Shown here: one piece after another, positions 1-8,132 of the stretch
Position numbering within the stretch: the first letter of the stretch is position 1
Layout of the letters: every line of letters starts with the position of its first letter
NCBI GenBank assembly: GCA_041159865.1
Contig: JBEAXK010000161.1
Location: forward strand, 1-54,705
Direction of reading: 5' to 3'
DNA from: BJGN01 sp041159865
GTDB taxonomy: Bacteria > Bacteroidota > Bacteroidia > Chitinophagales > Saprospiraceae
Length of the DNA: 54,705 bases
Notes under the pieces: generated by a model
Databases searched by the model: none
What the model saw: only the letters and a program-made list of their open reading frames with translations
What the model was told of the DNA's origin: nothing
Translations under genes and position numbers: made by a program

Positions 1-1088
1 GCATCCGTGTAACCTATGGAGGATCCGGAAAAATACCCAGGGTCTAAGTTAAAAACATGCTCACTAAAGCTCCAAGGAGATTGATTGTACCAAGCTACAT
101 AGAAGTTTCCATCTTGACGACCATCAGCCACATAAGGATTATTACTGGTAGAGAATGCTGCCCATCCAGTTTCATCTTTATCCCATGAATCAAAAAAGTG
201 ATAAGTAAAAACAACTTTTATCATGGTATGAGGAATATTAGTCAGATTAAACTCCTTTTTAAGCACATCATTACCCTGCTGGCTGGGTCTTAAAAGATTA
301 CTTTTACTAAAGGGCGTGTTTGGAATAGTCCGTAAAATATTCTTAGATGTGGTGTTAAACCAATCTTCATGGCATACCCAACTATCATTCCCTGTACTAA
401 AATCATCCCGATCTATTAGGCGCCAATCATTAAGACCATTATATTTAATCGTTGCACCAGCTGGCAGTTCCAAGTTGTTTTGAATTGAAATATCAAAATC
501 CCTGATGGAAACCTTTGAACTATCAAAACTTATGACTCCCGAAGAAGAATTACCTACTTTTTTTAAAATTAATTCTGAACGCTGACTCCCATCAATAATC
601 AAGGTTCCAGTTTTATTTACATTACTTAGCTGAAGTAAGTAAGACAAAGTATCCGTTACGAGTGTTCCAACGCCGACCGTACCTGAAGTGGGAAAAACAT
701 TATCTTTTCCTGTTACCGATACGGCATAAGGGGAATTTCCTAAAATGGGTCTTGGCGTAAGTTCTGGCCCTCCATTCACTGATGTTCCAAGATAATACCT
801 TTTGTTAAACCGCAAATTCAAAGGTACTATACTCCCAAGAGAGGCTTCATACAATCCATTTTGAACCTGAACTCTAGGTTGTACCTCTGTCCAGATTGCT
901 TGCCCGCCAACTTCTACTTCATAAAGTTTAAAAGTAATTGAATGAAAGCCATTATCAATCGGTTTTCCTGAGGGCTTCTGAAGAGAACCCTGCATTCTTA
1001 AAGATGCCTGGCCAGACAAATATATTACACTTCCAAACAGGATAGCAACTGTATATATATACCTCAAAAAAAGTCTGTATTTTATCAT
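1..1088 (-). CDS. Exported protein, paralogue of the next gene (partial, C terminus off the window)
   Basis: The reading frame is open from an ATG at 1088 to the left edge (about 362 residues), so the C terminus is missing. The N terminus is a signal peptide: a short basic start (MIKYRLFLRY) followed by a hydrophobic stretch. A region resembling the N-terminal beta domain of Bacteroidota surface and tail-fibre-like proteins follows (YEVEVGGQAIWTEVQP, then RYYLGTSVNGG). The C-terminal half shares long blocks with the gene at 1159-2391, including WRLIDRDDF, NTPFSK, LKKEFNLTNIPH and VVFTYHFFDSWD. The 70-bp gap and shared strand suggest tandem duplication and possibly one transcript. Function is unknown; export is inferred from the signal peptide, and a surface location is only likely. 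Confidence 0.75.
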   Translation of the reverse strand, partial: MIKYRLFLRYIYTVAILFGSVIYLSGQASLRMQGSLQKPSGKPIDNGFHSITFKLYEVEVGGQAIWTEVQPRVQVQNGLYEASLGSIVPLNLRFNKRYYLGTSVNGGPELTPRPILGNSPYAVSVTGKDNVFPTSGTVGVGTLVTDTLSYLLQLSNVNKTGTLIIDGSQRSELILKKVGNSSSGVISFDSSKVSIRDFDISIQNNLELPAGATIKYNGLNDWRLIDRDDFSTGNDSWVCHEDWFNTTSKNILRTIPNTPFSKSNLLRPSQQGNDVLKKEFNLTNIPHTMIKVVFTYHFFDSWDKDETGWAAFSTSNNPYVADGRQDGNFYVAWYNQSPWSFSEHVFNLDPGYFSGSSIGYTD

Positions 1089-1158
1089 TATTTTGTTTAT
1101 TTCAAAATTTATCACTTAATTTTATTTTCCGTTGGAAAAGAATAAAAATCAAGCTATT

Positions 1159-2391
1159 TTATTTTACCCAAATTTCAATATTGCTGATACCGTAACTTTC
1201 ATTAGAGACACTTTCATTAAGATTAGAACCAAAAACAACCCAAAATTTCCCAAGTGTTGCTTCCGCAATCATTGACCCCCTCAAATTAAAATCGGATCCA
1301 ACAATATCATTATATCCAGCTTCGCTAAAATGAGTACCAAATTTATCTGTCGGGTCTGTTGACGGGCCTGGAGCCCTCCAACCAATTTGAAAAATTCCAT
1401 TTGTGGAACTTGGAACTGTACCTCCTGGAAGATGAAATGCACCAAAAGCAGATTCATCTCTGCCATTTTTATAATCCCAGGAATCAAAAAAATGATAAGT
1501 AAAAACTACTTTTACCCTCGAATGAGGAATACCAGTTAGATTAAATTCCTTCTTGAGTACTGGGGCGTTACTATCATCTGAGTTATTATTTTGACGCAAA
1601 ATTAAACCTTTACTAAATGGGGTGTTGGGAGAATAAAGGCTAGGAACACTGGTTGCCACATCTTCACGCCAGTTTTTTGCAGAATACCAGCCTTCTCTAT
1701 CTGTTGTTTTAAAGTCATCGTATTCTATGAGTCTCCAATTTGGATCTCCATTATAGCTTACCGTTTTTCCACTTGACAGATTTATTGATTCATCTAATTC
1801 GATATTATAGTTACTGATGTAAACTTTACCTCCATAAAATGAAATAGAAGCAGAATCAGTATCTGCTTTAAATTTTATTCTTGCTGTATCCCTACCTTCC
1901 ACTAATATTCTTGATGTTCCATTATTCTTCTGAATGTGCAGCTGGCTTTCAACGTAGGGACTTAAGGTGCCAATTCCTACACTTCCCTGGGAAGGAAGTT
2001 CGTTTGATTTTCCTGAAACAGACAAACTGTAGGCAGATGCGCTCAGCTCAGATCTGGGAGATATTTCTTGTTTTCCCTTCAGGGTGACTCCCAGATAATA
2101 CGGTTTTGTAAAGTCAAAGGGAGTTCTTGAATCAGTAAGCGGAGTAATTAATCCAAGAATACTACTATATAGACCTCCAATAATTTCAACCTGAGGCTGG
2201 GTTTCTGTCCATACAGCTTGACCACCTGTGGCAACGTCATAAATATTAAAAATCAACTCATATTGACCGTCTGGTAGGGCAACACCTGACGAATTTTGAA
2301 TGGAACCCTGAATACTCAGGCTCAATTGACTAAAAACGTTACCTGTAAAGCAAAAAAACAGAATACTACAAAGGGCAAATCGTATCATCAT
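1159..2391 (-). CDS. Exported protein of unknown function, tandem paralogue
   Basis: This gene encodes 410 residues. A signal peptide covers about residues 1-22 and ends in FSQ before LSLSIQG. Residues about 25-130 form the beta-rich N-terminal module seen in many Bacteroidota exported proteins (DGQYELIFNIYD, GGQAVWTETQPQ, YYLGVTLKG, SASAYSLSVSGK). The C-terminal half begins at the WRLIEYDDF block and carries VVFTYHFFDSWD, nearly identical to the neighbour at 1-1088. No catalytic motif and no type IX sorting domain are visible; the protein ends in ISNIEIWVK. The C-terminal module could be a ligand-binding beta-sandwich, but this is a guess. The pair is clearly duplicated, and the divergent middle regions suggest the copies are not recent. 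Confidence 0.8.
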   Translation of the reverse strand: MMIRFALCSILFFCFTGNVFSQLSLSIQGSIQNSSGVALPDGQYELIFNIYDVATGGQAVWTETQPQVEIIGGLYSSILGLITPLTDSRTPFDFTKPYYLGVTLKGKQEISPRSELSASAYSLSVSGKSNELPSQGSVGIGTLSPYVESQLHIQKNNGTSRILVEGRDTARIKFKADTDSASISFYGGKVYISNYNIELDESINLSSGKTVSYNGDPNWRLIEYDDFKTTDREGWYSAKNWREDVATSVPSLYSPNTPFSKGLILRQNNNSDDSNAPVLKKEFNLTGIPHSRVKVVFTYHFFDSWDYKNGRDESAFGAFHLPGGTVPSSTNGIFQIGWRAPGPSTDPTDKFGTHFSEAGYNDIVGSDFNLRGSMIAEATLGKFWVVFGSNLNESVSNESYGISNIEIWVK

Positions 2392-2600
2392 ATCTAATTA
2401 GGTAAAGGATTGATAAATCTTTATTATTTAAAGACATACTTTAACCCAAATTTCATGAACGAAATCTATTATTTTACCCCTAAAAAAGGATTGGCAGAAT
2501 TAGTTTGTACTAATGGCAGAATTGTATACTTTATGATTATTTTTGAATGAATAAATGATAAACCTTTATTTTGAATTTTTATAAGATTTATATAGTTAAA

Positions 2601-2656
2601 AATAAAAAAGCGCTTTAAAAACCAAATCTGTTTGTTGATGATGGTTTTTAAAGCGC
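2601..2656 (-). terminator. Rho-independent terminator of the metK unit
   Basis: A perfect 15-bp inverted repeat (arms 2610-2624 and 2642-2656, GCGCTTTAAAAACCA and its complement) surrounds a 17-nt loop. On the minus strand the hairpin is followed by TTTTTTATT (2601-2609). It lies about 60 bp after the metK stop. The rest of the 326-bp gap 2392-2717 holds only AT-rich sequence, presumably with the promoter of the exported-protein gene; I see nothing else there. Confidence 0.88.
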
Positions 2657-2717
2657 AGCATAATTATTAAATAATTAATCCCAGTGTCACTTTGTTTATA
2701 ACACAGGAAAATAATCC

Positions 2718-3983
2718 TTACAAAGAAAAAGCTGCTTTAACTTTATCTGTATAATCTAATTTTTCCCAAGTAAAAAGTTCCACTTCTTTAGTTATTTTCT
2801 GACCTGACCCGTCTTTAAAAGTCAATGTTTTAACCTCAGGAATTCTACCCATGTGACCGTAAGCAGCTGATTCACTGTAAATAGGATTCCTTAATTTCAA
2901 CCGTTGCTCAATGGCGTAAGGACGCATATCAAATATACCATAAACGATGTCCGCAATTTGCGCATCTGTTTTAGCCACTTTTGCTGTTCCGTAAGTGTTA
3001 ATATAAATATTGGTAGGTTTAGCAACGCCAATCGCATAAGAAACCTGCACTAAAACCTCTTTACAAACACCTGCAGCTACCAGATTTTTAGCAATATGCC
3101 TGGTTGCATAAGCGGCGGATCTATCCACTTTTGAAGGATCTTTACCGCTGAAAGCTCCACCTCCATGGGCACCTTTGCCACCATAGGTGTCAACTATAAT
3201 CTTTCTACCAGTCAAACCCGTATCCCCATGTGGTCCGCCAATAACGAATTTACCTGTAGGATTGACGTGATAGGTAATGGTATCCGTAAATAAAGCCTGT
3301 AATTCTGGGCTTAATTTTGCTTTAACTCTTGGAATGAGTACCTGGATAACATCAGATTTAATTTTCTCTAACATTACCTGTTCATTTTCATTGAAATCAT
3401 CATGTTGGGTAGAGACAACAATACTATCTATTCGAATAGGTTTATGATTATCATTGTACTCAATGGTTACCTGAGATTTAGCATCTGGTCGGAGATAATT
3501 CATTGCATCAGAATGACCTGCAGATTTACGGATATCTGCTAATTCTATTAAAATCCGATGTGCCAAGTCTAAAGCTAAAGGCATATAATGCTCCGTTTCT
3601 TCTGTGGCATAACCAAACATCATACCCTGGTCTCCTGCACCCTGGTCTTCATCTTTTGCTCTTTCTACCCCTTGATTGATATCAGGAGATTGTTCGTGGA
3701 TAGCTGAAAGAACGCCACAAGAATTAGACTCAAACATATATTCTGATTTGGTATAACCAATACGTTTGATAACATCTCTCGCAATTTGTTGAACATCAAG
3801 GTATGCTTTTGATTTAACCTCTCCGGCAAGAATTACCTGACCTGTTGTAACCAATGTTTCACAGGCAACTTTTGATTGAGGATCAAAGGCAAGAAAATGA
3901 TCAACCAGTGCGTCAGATATCTGGTCGGCAACTTTATCCGGATGACCTTCCGATACTGATTCTGAAGTGAAAAGATAAGCCAT
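2718..3983 (-). CDS. metK: S-adenosylmethionine synthase
   Basis: The enzyme makes S-adenosylmethionine from methionine and ATP in the cytoplasm. The 421-residue protein has the N-terminal SESVSEGHPDKVADQISDA motif with the substrate-binding His, the GAGDQGMMFGYAT signature, and the P-loop-like GAHGGGAFSGKDPSKVDRSA segment followed by AAYATRHIAKN. It is somewhat longer than the E. coli enzyme (384), as is usual in Bacteroidota. It is the last gene of a minus-strand run beginning with DUF177/rpmF, but an 80-bp upstream gap containing a perfect TAnnTTTG box suggests its own promoter. I saw no SAM-riboswitch-like structure in that short leader. A strong terminator follows. Confidence 0.97.
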   Translation of the reverse strand: MAYLFTSESVSEGHPDKVADQISDALVDHFLAFDPQSKVACETLVTTGQVILAGEVKSKAYLDVQQIARDVIKRIGYTKSEYMFESNSCGVLSAIHEQSPDINQGVERAKDEDQGAGDQGMMFGYATEETEHYMPLALDLAHRILIELADIRKSAGHSDAMNYLRPDAKSQVTIEYNDNHKPIRIDSIVVSTQHDDFNENEQVMLEKIKSDVIQVLIPRVKAKLSPELQALFTDTITYHVNPTGKFVIGGPHGDTGLTGRKIIVDTYGGKGAHGGGAFSGKDPSKVDRSAAYATRHIAKNLVAAGVCKEVLVQVSYAIGVAKPTNIYINTYGTAKVAKTDAQIADIVYGIFDMRPYAIEQRLKLRNPIYSESAAYGHMGRIPEVKTLTFKDGSGQKITKEVELFTWEKLDYTDKVKAAFSL

Positions 3984-4026
3984 AATACAGATTTGTATAA
4001 ATAAAATAAAGGATTAAAAATATTTC

Positions 4027-4034
4027 CAAAGATA
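4027..4034 (-). promoter_or_regulatory. Probable metK -7 promoter box
   Basis: The minus strand reads TATCTTTG, a perfect match to the Bacteroidota -7 consensus TAnnTTTG, 44 bp before the metK ATG. No clear TTG -33 element lies at the usual distance, so this rests on one box and its position. Confidence 0.45.
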
Positions 4035-4063
4035 TAAATACCTAAGATTATTACTAAATTAAA

Positions 4064-4687
4064 TTATTTAATGTGGCAGAGAAAGAAAGATTCCCAACCC
4101 TCCTTTGTTAACATTTTACCCTCCAATTTGTCCCCTATGGACACAGGTCCGACTCCAGCAGGAGTTCCAGTGAATATAAAATCACCCATCTGGAGCTTAA
4201 AATATTTAGAAACGTAGACAATTAAGGCTTCAAAAGAGAAAATACAATCTGCTGTATTTCCAATTTGAACTACCTCATCATTTTTAAACAACTTAAATTC
4301 AAAGAATTGTGAATCAGGAAAAGCCTCAGATGTTTTAAAATCACCTAAAACTGCAGAATGATCAAACGCTTTAGCAATTTCCCAAGGTAAACCTTTAGCT
4401 TTTTGTTTTGCCTGAATATCACGAGCTGTAAAGTCAATGCCTAACCCAATTTCACCTATATATTCTTTAGCAAATTGCGGTTCAATCTGCTTTCCATTTT
4501 TTCCAATTTTTATAATTACTTCTACTTCATAATGCAAATCATTTGTGAAAGAGGGGTAATAAAGCGGTTTATTATTTACTAATAAGGCCGTGGGAGGCTT
4601 CATAAATACAATGGGCTCCTCAGGAACTGCATTTTGAAGTTCTTTAGCATGAGCGCCATAATTACGACCAATACAAATTATTTTCAT
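4064..4687 (-). CDS. Fumarylacetoacetate hydrolase-family protein (acylpyruvase/oxaloacetate decarboxylase type)
   Basis: The 207-residue, single-domain protein belongs to the FAH superfamily, whose short members hydrolyse acylpyruvates or decarboxylate oxaloacetate with a bound divalent metal. It begins MKIICIGRNYGAHAKEL and has the family blocks PIVFMKPPTALL, LHYEVEVIIKIG (metal-ligand Glu residues), GIDFTARDIQ (ligand Asp), KGLPWEIAKAFDHSA and IFTGTPAGVGPVSIGD. The size and motifs fit the FAHD1/YcgM type rather than true fumarylacetoacetase. The ATG lies 26 bp after the trpS stop, so the two are probably co-transcribed. The exact substrate cannot be read from sequence. Confidence 0.88.
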   Translation of the reverse strand: MKIICIGRNYGAHAKELQNAVPEEPIVFMKPPTALLVNNKPLYYPSFTNDLHYEVEVIIKIGKNGKQIEPQFAKEYIGEIGLGIDFTARDIQAKQKAKGLPWEIAKAFDHSAVLGDFKTSEAFPDSQFFEFKLFKNDEVVQIGNTADCIFSFEALIVYVSKYFKLQMGDFIFTGTPAGVGPVSIGDKLEGKMLTKEGWESFFLCHIK

Positions 4688-4713
4688 ATTTGAAGCTTTT
4701 AGTGCCTTTTTTA

Positions 4714-5718
4714 TTATACATTCATAAGACCTGCCAAGTCTTTGACCTCACTCATAGTTTTCTGAGCAACCTTTCTGATTTGTGCTGAAGAATGATAAAT
4801 CATTTCTTTTACTTCCTCTTTTTTCTGATCTAATTCGCTTCTTCGCTCTACCATCGCTACACTTATTTCAGTCAGTGCATCAGCAACAGAATCTTTTAAA
4901 TGTACATATTTTAATGTGCCAGATTGATAATCAGACATTAAAGAATCATGTAAATCAAATTTATTTGAGGCTTTTAGAAGTTCAAATAAATTAATAAGAC
5001 CCTGGGACATTTCGCCAGAAGGGGTATCACCCGTATCCGTTACAGCAGACCTAATCTGTTTTTTAATTTTTTCAGGCGTACTAAATACGGGGATATAGTG
5101 TTTTTCTCCCGCACTTTTACTCATCTTTTTAAAAGGATCAGCGGGAGACATCACTTTAGGAGTCTCAGTAAAAAGAGGCTCAGGTAAAACAAAATATTCT
5201 GTTCCCACCTGATTATTAAATCGTTGGGCAATATTTCTGGTAAGCTCCAGATGTTGTTCCTGATCTTTACCTACAGGTACATAATCCGCTTTATAAATCA
5301 AAATATCAGCAGCCTGCAATACAGGATAATCTAATAATCCGGCCGAAATAAAACCATCGGCGTTACCCTCTTCTACTTGTTGGGTTTTATCTTTAAACTG
5401 GGTCATTCGAGTTAATTGCCCATAAGAAGCAAAACAATTTAGAATCCAGGATAATTCTGCATGTTCAGGAACCAACGATTGCACAAAAAGATTTTCTGTT
5501 TTGACGCCTGCAGCAATTAGATTAAAAATAAGTTCCCAGGTATTATTTTGTAATTGTTTAGGATTGTAGGGCATTGTCATGGCGTGGTAATCGACAACCC
5601 CATAAAAACAATCATATTTTTGCTGAATGTCCACCCAGTTTTTTACAGCACCGAAATAATTTCCGAAATGCATGTCACCGGTAGGTTGAATACAAGAAAG
5701 AACTGTTTTTGTAGCCAC
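4714..5718 (-). CDS. trpS: Tryptophan-tRNA ligase
   Basis: The class I aminoacyl-tRNA synthetase charges tRNA-Trp. The 334-residue length is normal. The N terminus carries the HIGH-type motif as TGDMHFGNYFGA within about residues 13-24, and the second ATP-binding signature is present as KKMSKSAG near residue 200. The YPVLQAADILIYKADYVPVGKDQEQH block is typical of bacterial TrpRS active sites. The gene sits in a minus-strand run, 38 bp after ridA and 26 bp before the FAH gene. I see no Trp-rich leader peptide or T-box in the short upstream gap, so it is probably transcribed from an upstream promoter. Confidence 0.97.
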   Translation of the reverse strand: MATKTVLSCIQPTGDMHFGNYFGAVKNWVDIQQKYDCFYGVVDYHAMTMPYNPKQLQNNTWELIFNLIAAGVKTENLFVQSLVPEHAELSWILNCFASYGQLTRMTQFKDKTQQVEEGNADGFISAGLLDYPVLQAADILIYKADYVPVGKDQEQHLELTRNIAQRFNNQVGTEYFVLPEPLFTETPKVMSPADPFKKMSKSAGEKHYIPVFSTPEKIKKQIRSAVTDTGDTPSGEMSQGLINLFELLKASNKFDLHDSLMSDYQSGTLKYVHLKDSVADALTEISVAMVERRSELDQKKEEVKEMIYHSSAQIRKVAQKTMSEVKDLAGLMNV

Positions 5719-5756
5719 GACAAATATTCAGAAAATAAACAAAAGACGGGTCAGGG

Positions 5757-6140
5757 TTACCTACCCGCGATTAACGAAATTTCCACATGAACAAAACGTG
5801 GAAGTGCGGCTACCTGCACCAATTCTCTGGCAGGAGCAGTTTCTTCTTTAAAATATTTACCATACACGGCGTTTATTTTTGAAAAGTCATTCATATCTGT
5901 CACGAAAACAGAACATTTCAGCACATTTTCGAAAGTAAGTCCAGCAGTATGTAAAATACCTTCCAGATTTTTAAGTACTCTCTCTGTTTCAACTTCGATA
6001 GAATCAAGAACTAATTCTCCAGAGAAAGGATCCAGGGCAATTTGACCGGAAACAAATAAAACATCCCCATACCAAACAGCCTGGTTATAAGGACCGATTG
6101 GTGCGGGGGCATCTTTACTTGTTACTATTGATTTACTCAT
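5757..6140 (-). CDS. ridA: RidA-family enamine/imine deaminase
   Basis: This 127-residue Rid/YjgF/YER057c protein hydrolyses reactive enamine/imine intermediates released by PLP enzymes such as threonine dehydratase. Visible family signatures are GPYNQAVWYGDVLFVSGQIA, TAGLTFENVLKCSVFVTDM, and PARELVQVAALPR, which carries the conserved active-site Arg, followed by VHVEISLIA at the C terminus. The length matches the RidA subfamily. It lies 36 bp after rpmF and 38 bp before trpS on the same strand. Rid subfamilies overlap in sequence, so assignment to RidA proper is likely but not certain. Confidence 0.93.
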   Translation of the reverse strand: MSKSIVTSKDAPAPIGPYNQAVWYGDVLFVSGQIALDPFSGELVLDSIEVETERVLKNLEGILHTAGLTFENVLKCSVFVTDMNDFSKINAVYGKYFKEETAPARELVQVAALPRFVHVEISLIAGR

Positions 6141-6176
6141 AGGAACAGATTTTCAATATTATAGCAGGAAATTTAT

Positions 6177-6371
6177 TTACTCTTCTGTAGCGGAAGCATT
6201 AAATAAACGACCTCTATAATATAGATTACCTGCTGCATCGGTATAAGCCCGGTGACGAAGATGGGTTTCTCCTGTAGCTGAACAGGTAGAAAGGGTTGGA
6301 ATTTCAGCTTTGTAGTGCGTACGACGTTTGTGTTTGCGCTGCTTAGAAATTCTACTCTTTGGATGTGCCAT
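6177..6371 (-). CDS. rpmF: 50S ribosomal protein L32
   Basis: bL32 is a small protein of the large ribosomal subunit. The 64-residue product starts MAHPKSRISKQRKHKRRTHY, the basic N-terminal tail of the family, and continues with the conserved LSTCSATGETHLRHRAY block. Only one Cys is present, so the paired-Cys zinc ribbon found in many L32 proteins is absent; this is the Cys-poor form. It is 40 bp downstream of the DUF177 gene, the usual pairing for rpmF, and upstream of ridA on the same strand. Confidence 0.97.
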   Translation of the reverse strand: MAHPKSRISKQRKHKRRTHYKAEIPTLSTCSATGETHLRHRAYTDAAGNLYYRGRLFNASATEE

Positions 6372-6411
6372 TTTTCAACGTTTATCTGCTACTATTTTAA
6401 GATAGCAGGAA

Positions 6412-6954
6412 TTAAGAATTTTTTTTATTATCCCAGTCTTGAAGAATTTTCCAAGGAGAATTTCCTTCATCTTCGGGAATTTCGTGAATAATTCCCTGCG
6501 AAATTATTCGAATCATTTCCATATCACACGGAGGGTTTAACTCCGACTCACAGTCATATCTTTTTATCACTGGAATGGCCAAAAGAATATTTTCATAAAT
6601 CACATTGGCAGCATTCCAAACCGGAGTTTCCGGATGAAGAATAATAACGTCTTCATTATCAATTTCCTCTGGTTCTTCCATTGATTTTAGAAGTAACCGG
6701 TAATTACTTTGCAATGGTATCTTGATATCAGCGAGACAACGGTCACACGGTGCATACAATTTTCCTGTAAGTTGAAATTCCATTGTAACCAATCCAGGTC
6801 TTTTTTCCAAGTGCACTTTTACGTTTGCTGATACTTTATCTTCAGGTGAATTTTCAAATAAAGATAAAAAGTTAGTATCTACAATAAAATCAAAAGTATG
6901 CAACCCATCTTTTAGACCCTTAAGGCGAATATCAAATGGAACTAATTCCTTCAT
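6412..6954 (-). CDS. DUF177/YceD-family protein
   Basis: The 180-residue protein belongs to the DUF177 (YceD) family, which is usually encoded next to rpmF and is linked in other organisms to large-subunit rRNA accumulation. The family hallmark CDRCLADIKIPL lies near residues 86-97, preceded by a beta-rich segment (VTMEFQLTGKLYAPCDRC) and followed by an acidic region and INPPCD-like C-terminal motif (here ELNPPCDMEMIRI). The order DUF177-rpmF is conserved across bacteria and supports the call. The ATG was chosen because MKELVPFDIRLKGL matches a typical family start. A perfect TAnnTTTG box lies upstream at 6981-6988. Confidence 0.9.
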   Translation of the reverse strand: MKELVPFDIRLKGLKDGLHTFDFIVDTNFLSLFENSPEDKVSANVKVHLEKRPGLVTMEFQLTGKLYAPCDRCLADIKIPLQSNYRLLLKSMEEPEEIDNEDVIILHPETPVWNAANVIYENILLAIPVIKRYDCESELNPPCDMEMIRIISQGIIHEIPEDEGNSPWKILQDWDNKKNS

Positions 6955-6980
6955 GTCAAAAGAACTTTTAAAAACGTGCG

Positions 6981-6988
6981 CAAATATA
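6981..6988 (-). promoter_or_regulatory. Probable -7 box for the DUF177-rpmF unit
   Basis: The minus strand reads TATATTTG, a perfect TAnnTTTG match, 27 bp before the DUF177 ATG. A TTG -33 element is not obvious at the usual spacing. Confidence 0.45.
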
Positions 6989-7041
6989 GGTAAAAAATAG
7001 ATTTTAAATAGTAATAAGTTTAAAAAAATAAACTTAGGGAC

Positions 7042-8031
7042 TCAATTAATTATTACGGCTGTTTTTTCAATATCCAACCTTACCTTTTCCAAAATTTCTA
7101 ATTTTTCAGCCAGCGTATTATATTTTTGTTCCACCCCTACCTTAGTTAAGGTTCCTGCTTTTTCAGAAAAAGAGGAATACCCAGCTTTTTCAATTTTATT
7201 GACCATTCGGGCTGCATTCTCAGGATTACCAAAAACACCAATAGCGATTTTTACTATTTCTCCCTTTTCATTCATCTCCTTTTTTTCAGGTTTTGGAGAT
7301 TCAAGTATTTCATCTTCTTCCTGCGGGGGAAAATCATCTACATTTGAAAGGGTATCACTGACAACTTCAGCCGTATTTTTGATAGGTTCCGATTCTTTAT
7401 TTTCTATCTTCCATGCAGCCACCATTTCCTTTATCAGCTTCCAGTTTTCCTTGAAATAGGCAGATGATACAAGGAAAAATGCTCCTATTGAAAGGGAAAC
7501 TACCAAAAGGCTAAAGAGGATAAATTTCAAAATTGGATTTGGTGGAACCGGAGGCAATGGGGGGGGTATTTGTGGTTTATCCGACTCCATAGAAATTGAA
7601 TTTATTATTTGTGTATGAGCAGGCAAAGAAATTTCTGGTAGTCCGAAGGAATCATTTTCAAAAACTTTAAGTCTGGGAACGAAGGCAATTTTATGATCTA
7701 TATTAAAATACAATCTGCCCAATGGAGGTAATTCAGTGCTGTTATGTAAATCAAGTTCAATATGTATTTGTCTTGAAAACAAACGTATAGCTTCTGAGGC
7801 TATCTCATCATCTACTGAAAATCTGTTTTTAATTTCCGTATGTAAAATACGCCCATCACCATTAGTTCCTTGTTCAAAGGTAACGATTGTTTCAGGGGGT
7901 AATAGCTTGCCATTTAGCGTATCTACTTTTGCGGGAACATGTTTTTCAGTAAAAGTTCCCAAACCTGGAATAAATAAAAATTGATATTTTGAAAGCAGAG
8001 GTTTGATAATTGGATAAAGATCTATTTGCAT
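7042..8031 (-). CDS. CCDC81-like HU-domain, single-pass membrane protein with C-terminal SPOR domain
   Basis: Starting at the ATG at 8031 gives 329 residues; the frame is open further upstream, but MQIDLYPIIKPLLSKYQ is the usual family start and the longer form would run through its own promoter. Residues about 1-130 are two HU-like domains of the Bacteroidota CCDC81 type (LSKYQFLFIPGLGTF, then LPPLGRLYFNIDHKIAFVPR). A proline-rich linker (PPPLPPVPPNP) precedes one transmembrane helix at about 168-190. A charged region follows, then a C-terminal SPOR-like domain of about 65 residues (VKIAIGVFGNPENAARMVNKI). SPOR domains bind denuded peptidoglycan glycans, so a link between an intracellular HU module and the periplasmic wall is plausible. 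The partner of the HU part is unknown. Confidence 0.82.
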   Translation of the reverse strand: MQIDLYPIIKPLLSKYQFLFIPGLGTFTEKHVPAKVDTLNGKLLPPETIVTFEQGTNGDGRILHTEIKNRFSVDDEIASEAIRLFSRQIHIELDLHNSTELPPLGRLYFNIDHKIAFVPRLKVFENDSFGLPEISLPAHTQIINSISMESDKPQIPPPLPPVPPNPILKFILFSLLVVSLSIGAFFLVSSAYFKENWKLIKEMVAAWKIENKESEPIKNTAEVVSDTLSNVDDFPPQEEDEILESPKPEKKEMNEKGEIVKIAIGVFGNPENAARMVNKIEKAGYSSFSEKAGTLTKVGVEQKYNTLAEKLEILEKVRLDIEKTAVIIN

Positions 8032-8059
8032 AAGTATAGTAATTATTTTGTCAAGTTTA

Positions 8060-8099
8060 CAAATATAGTGGAATAACGGATATTCCTTTTGTAAATTTG
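8060..8099. promoter_or_regulatory. Divergent promoters between the HU/SPOR gene and hemL
   Basis: In the 101-bp intergenic region, the minus strand carries TATATTTG at 8060-8067 (29 bp before the HU/SPOR ATG) and the plus strand carries TAAATTTG at 8092-8099 (34 bp before the hemL ATG). Both match TAnnTTTG perfectly and face away from each other. The -33 elements are weak on both sides. Confidence 0.5.
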
Positions 8100-8132
8100 T
8101 TCTATTATAACCCAACTTATCAAATAATTAAT

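Noticed and set aside
3984..4063. SAM riboswitch upstream of metK
   Set aside because: The leader from the predicted start is only about 40 nt and shows no stem that could form the known SAM aptamers.
8032..8115. 28-residue N-terminal extension of the HU/SPOR protein
   Set aside because: It would cross its own predicted promoter at 8060-8067, and MQIDLYPIIKPLLSKY is the usual family start.
8097..8132. TTG-initiated N-terminal extension of hemL
   Set aside because: The TTG lies inside a perfect TAnnTTTG promoter box and the extra residues do not resemble the family; ATG 8133 gives the standard start.
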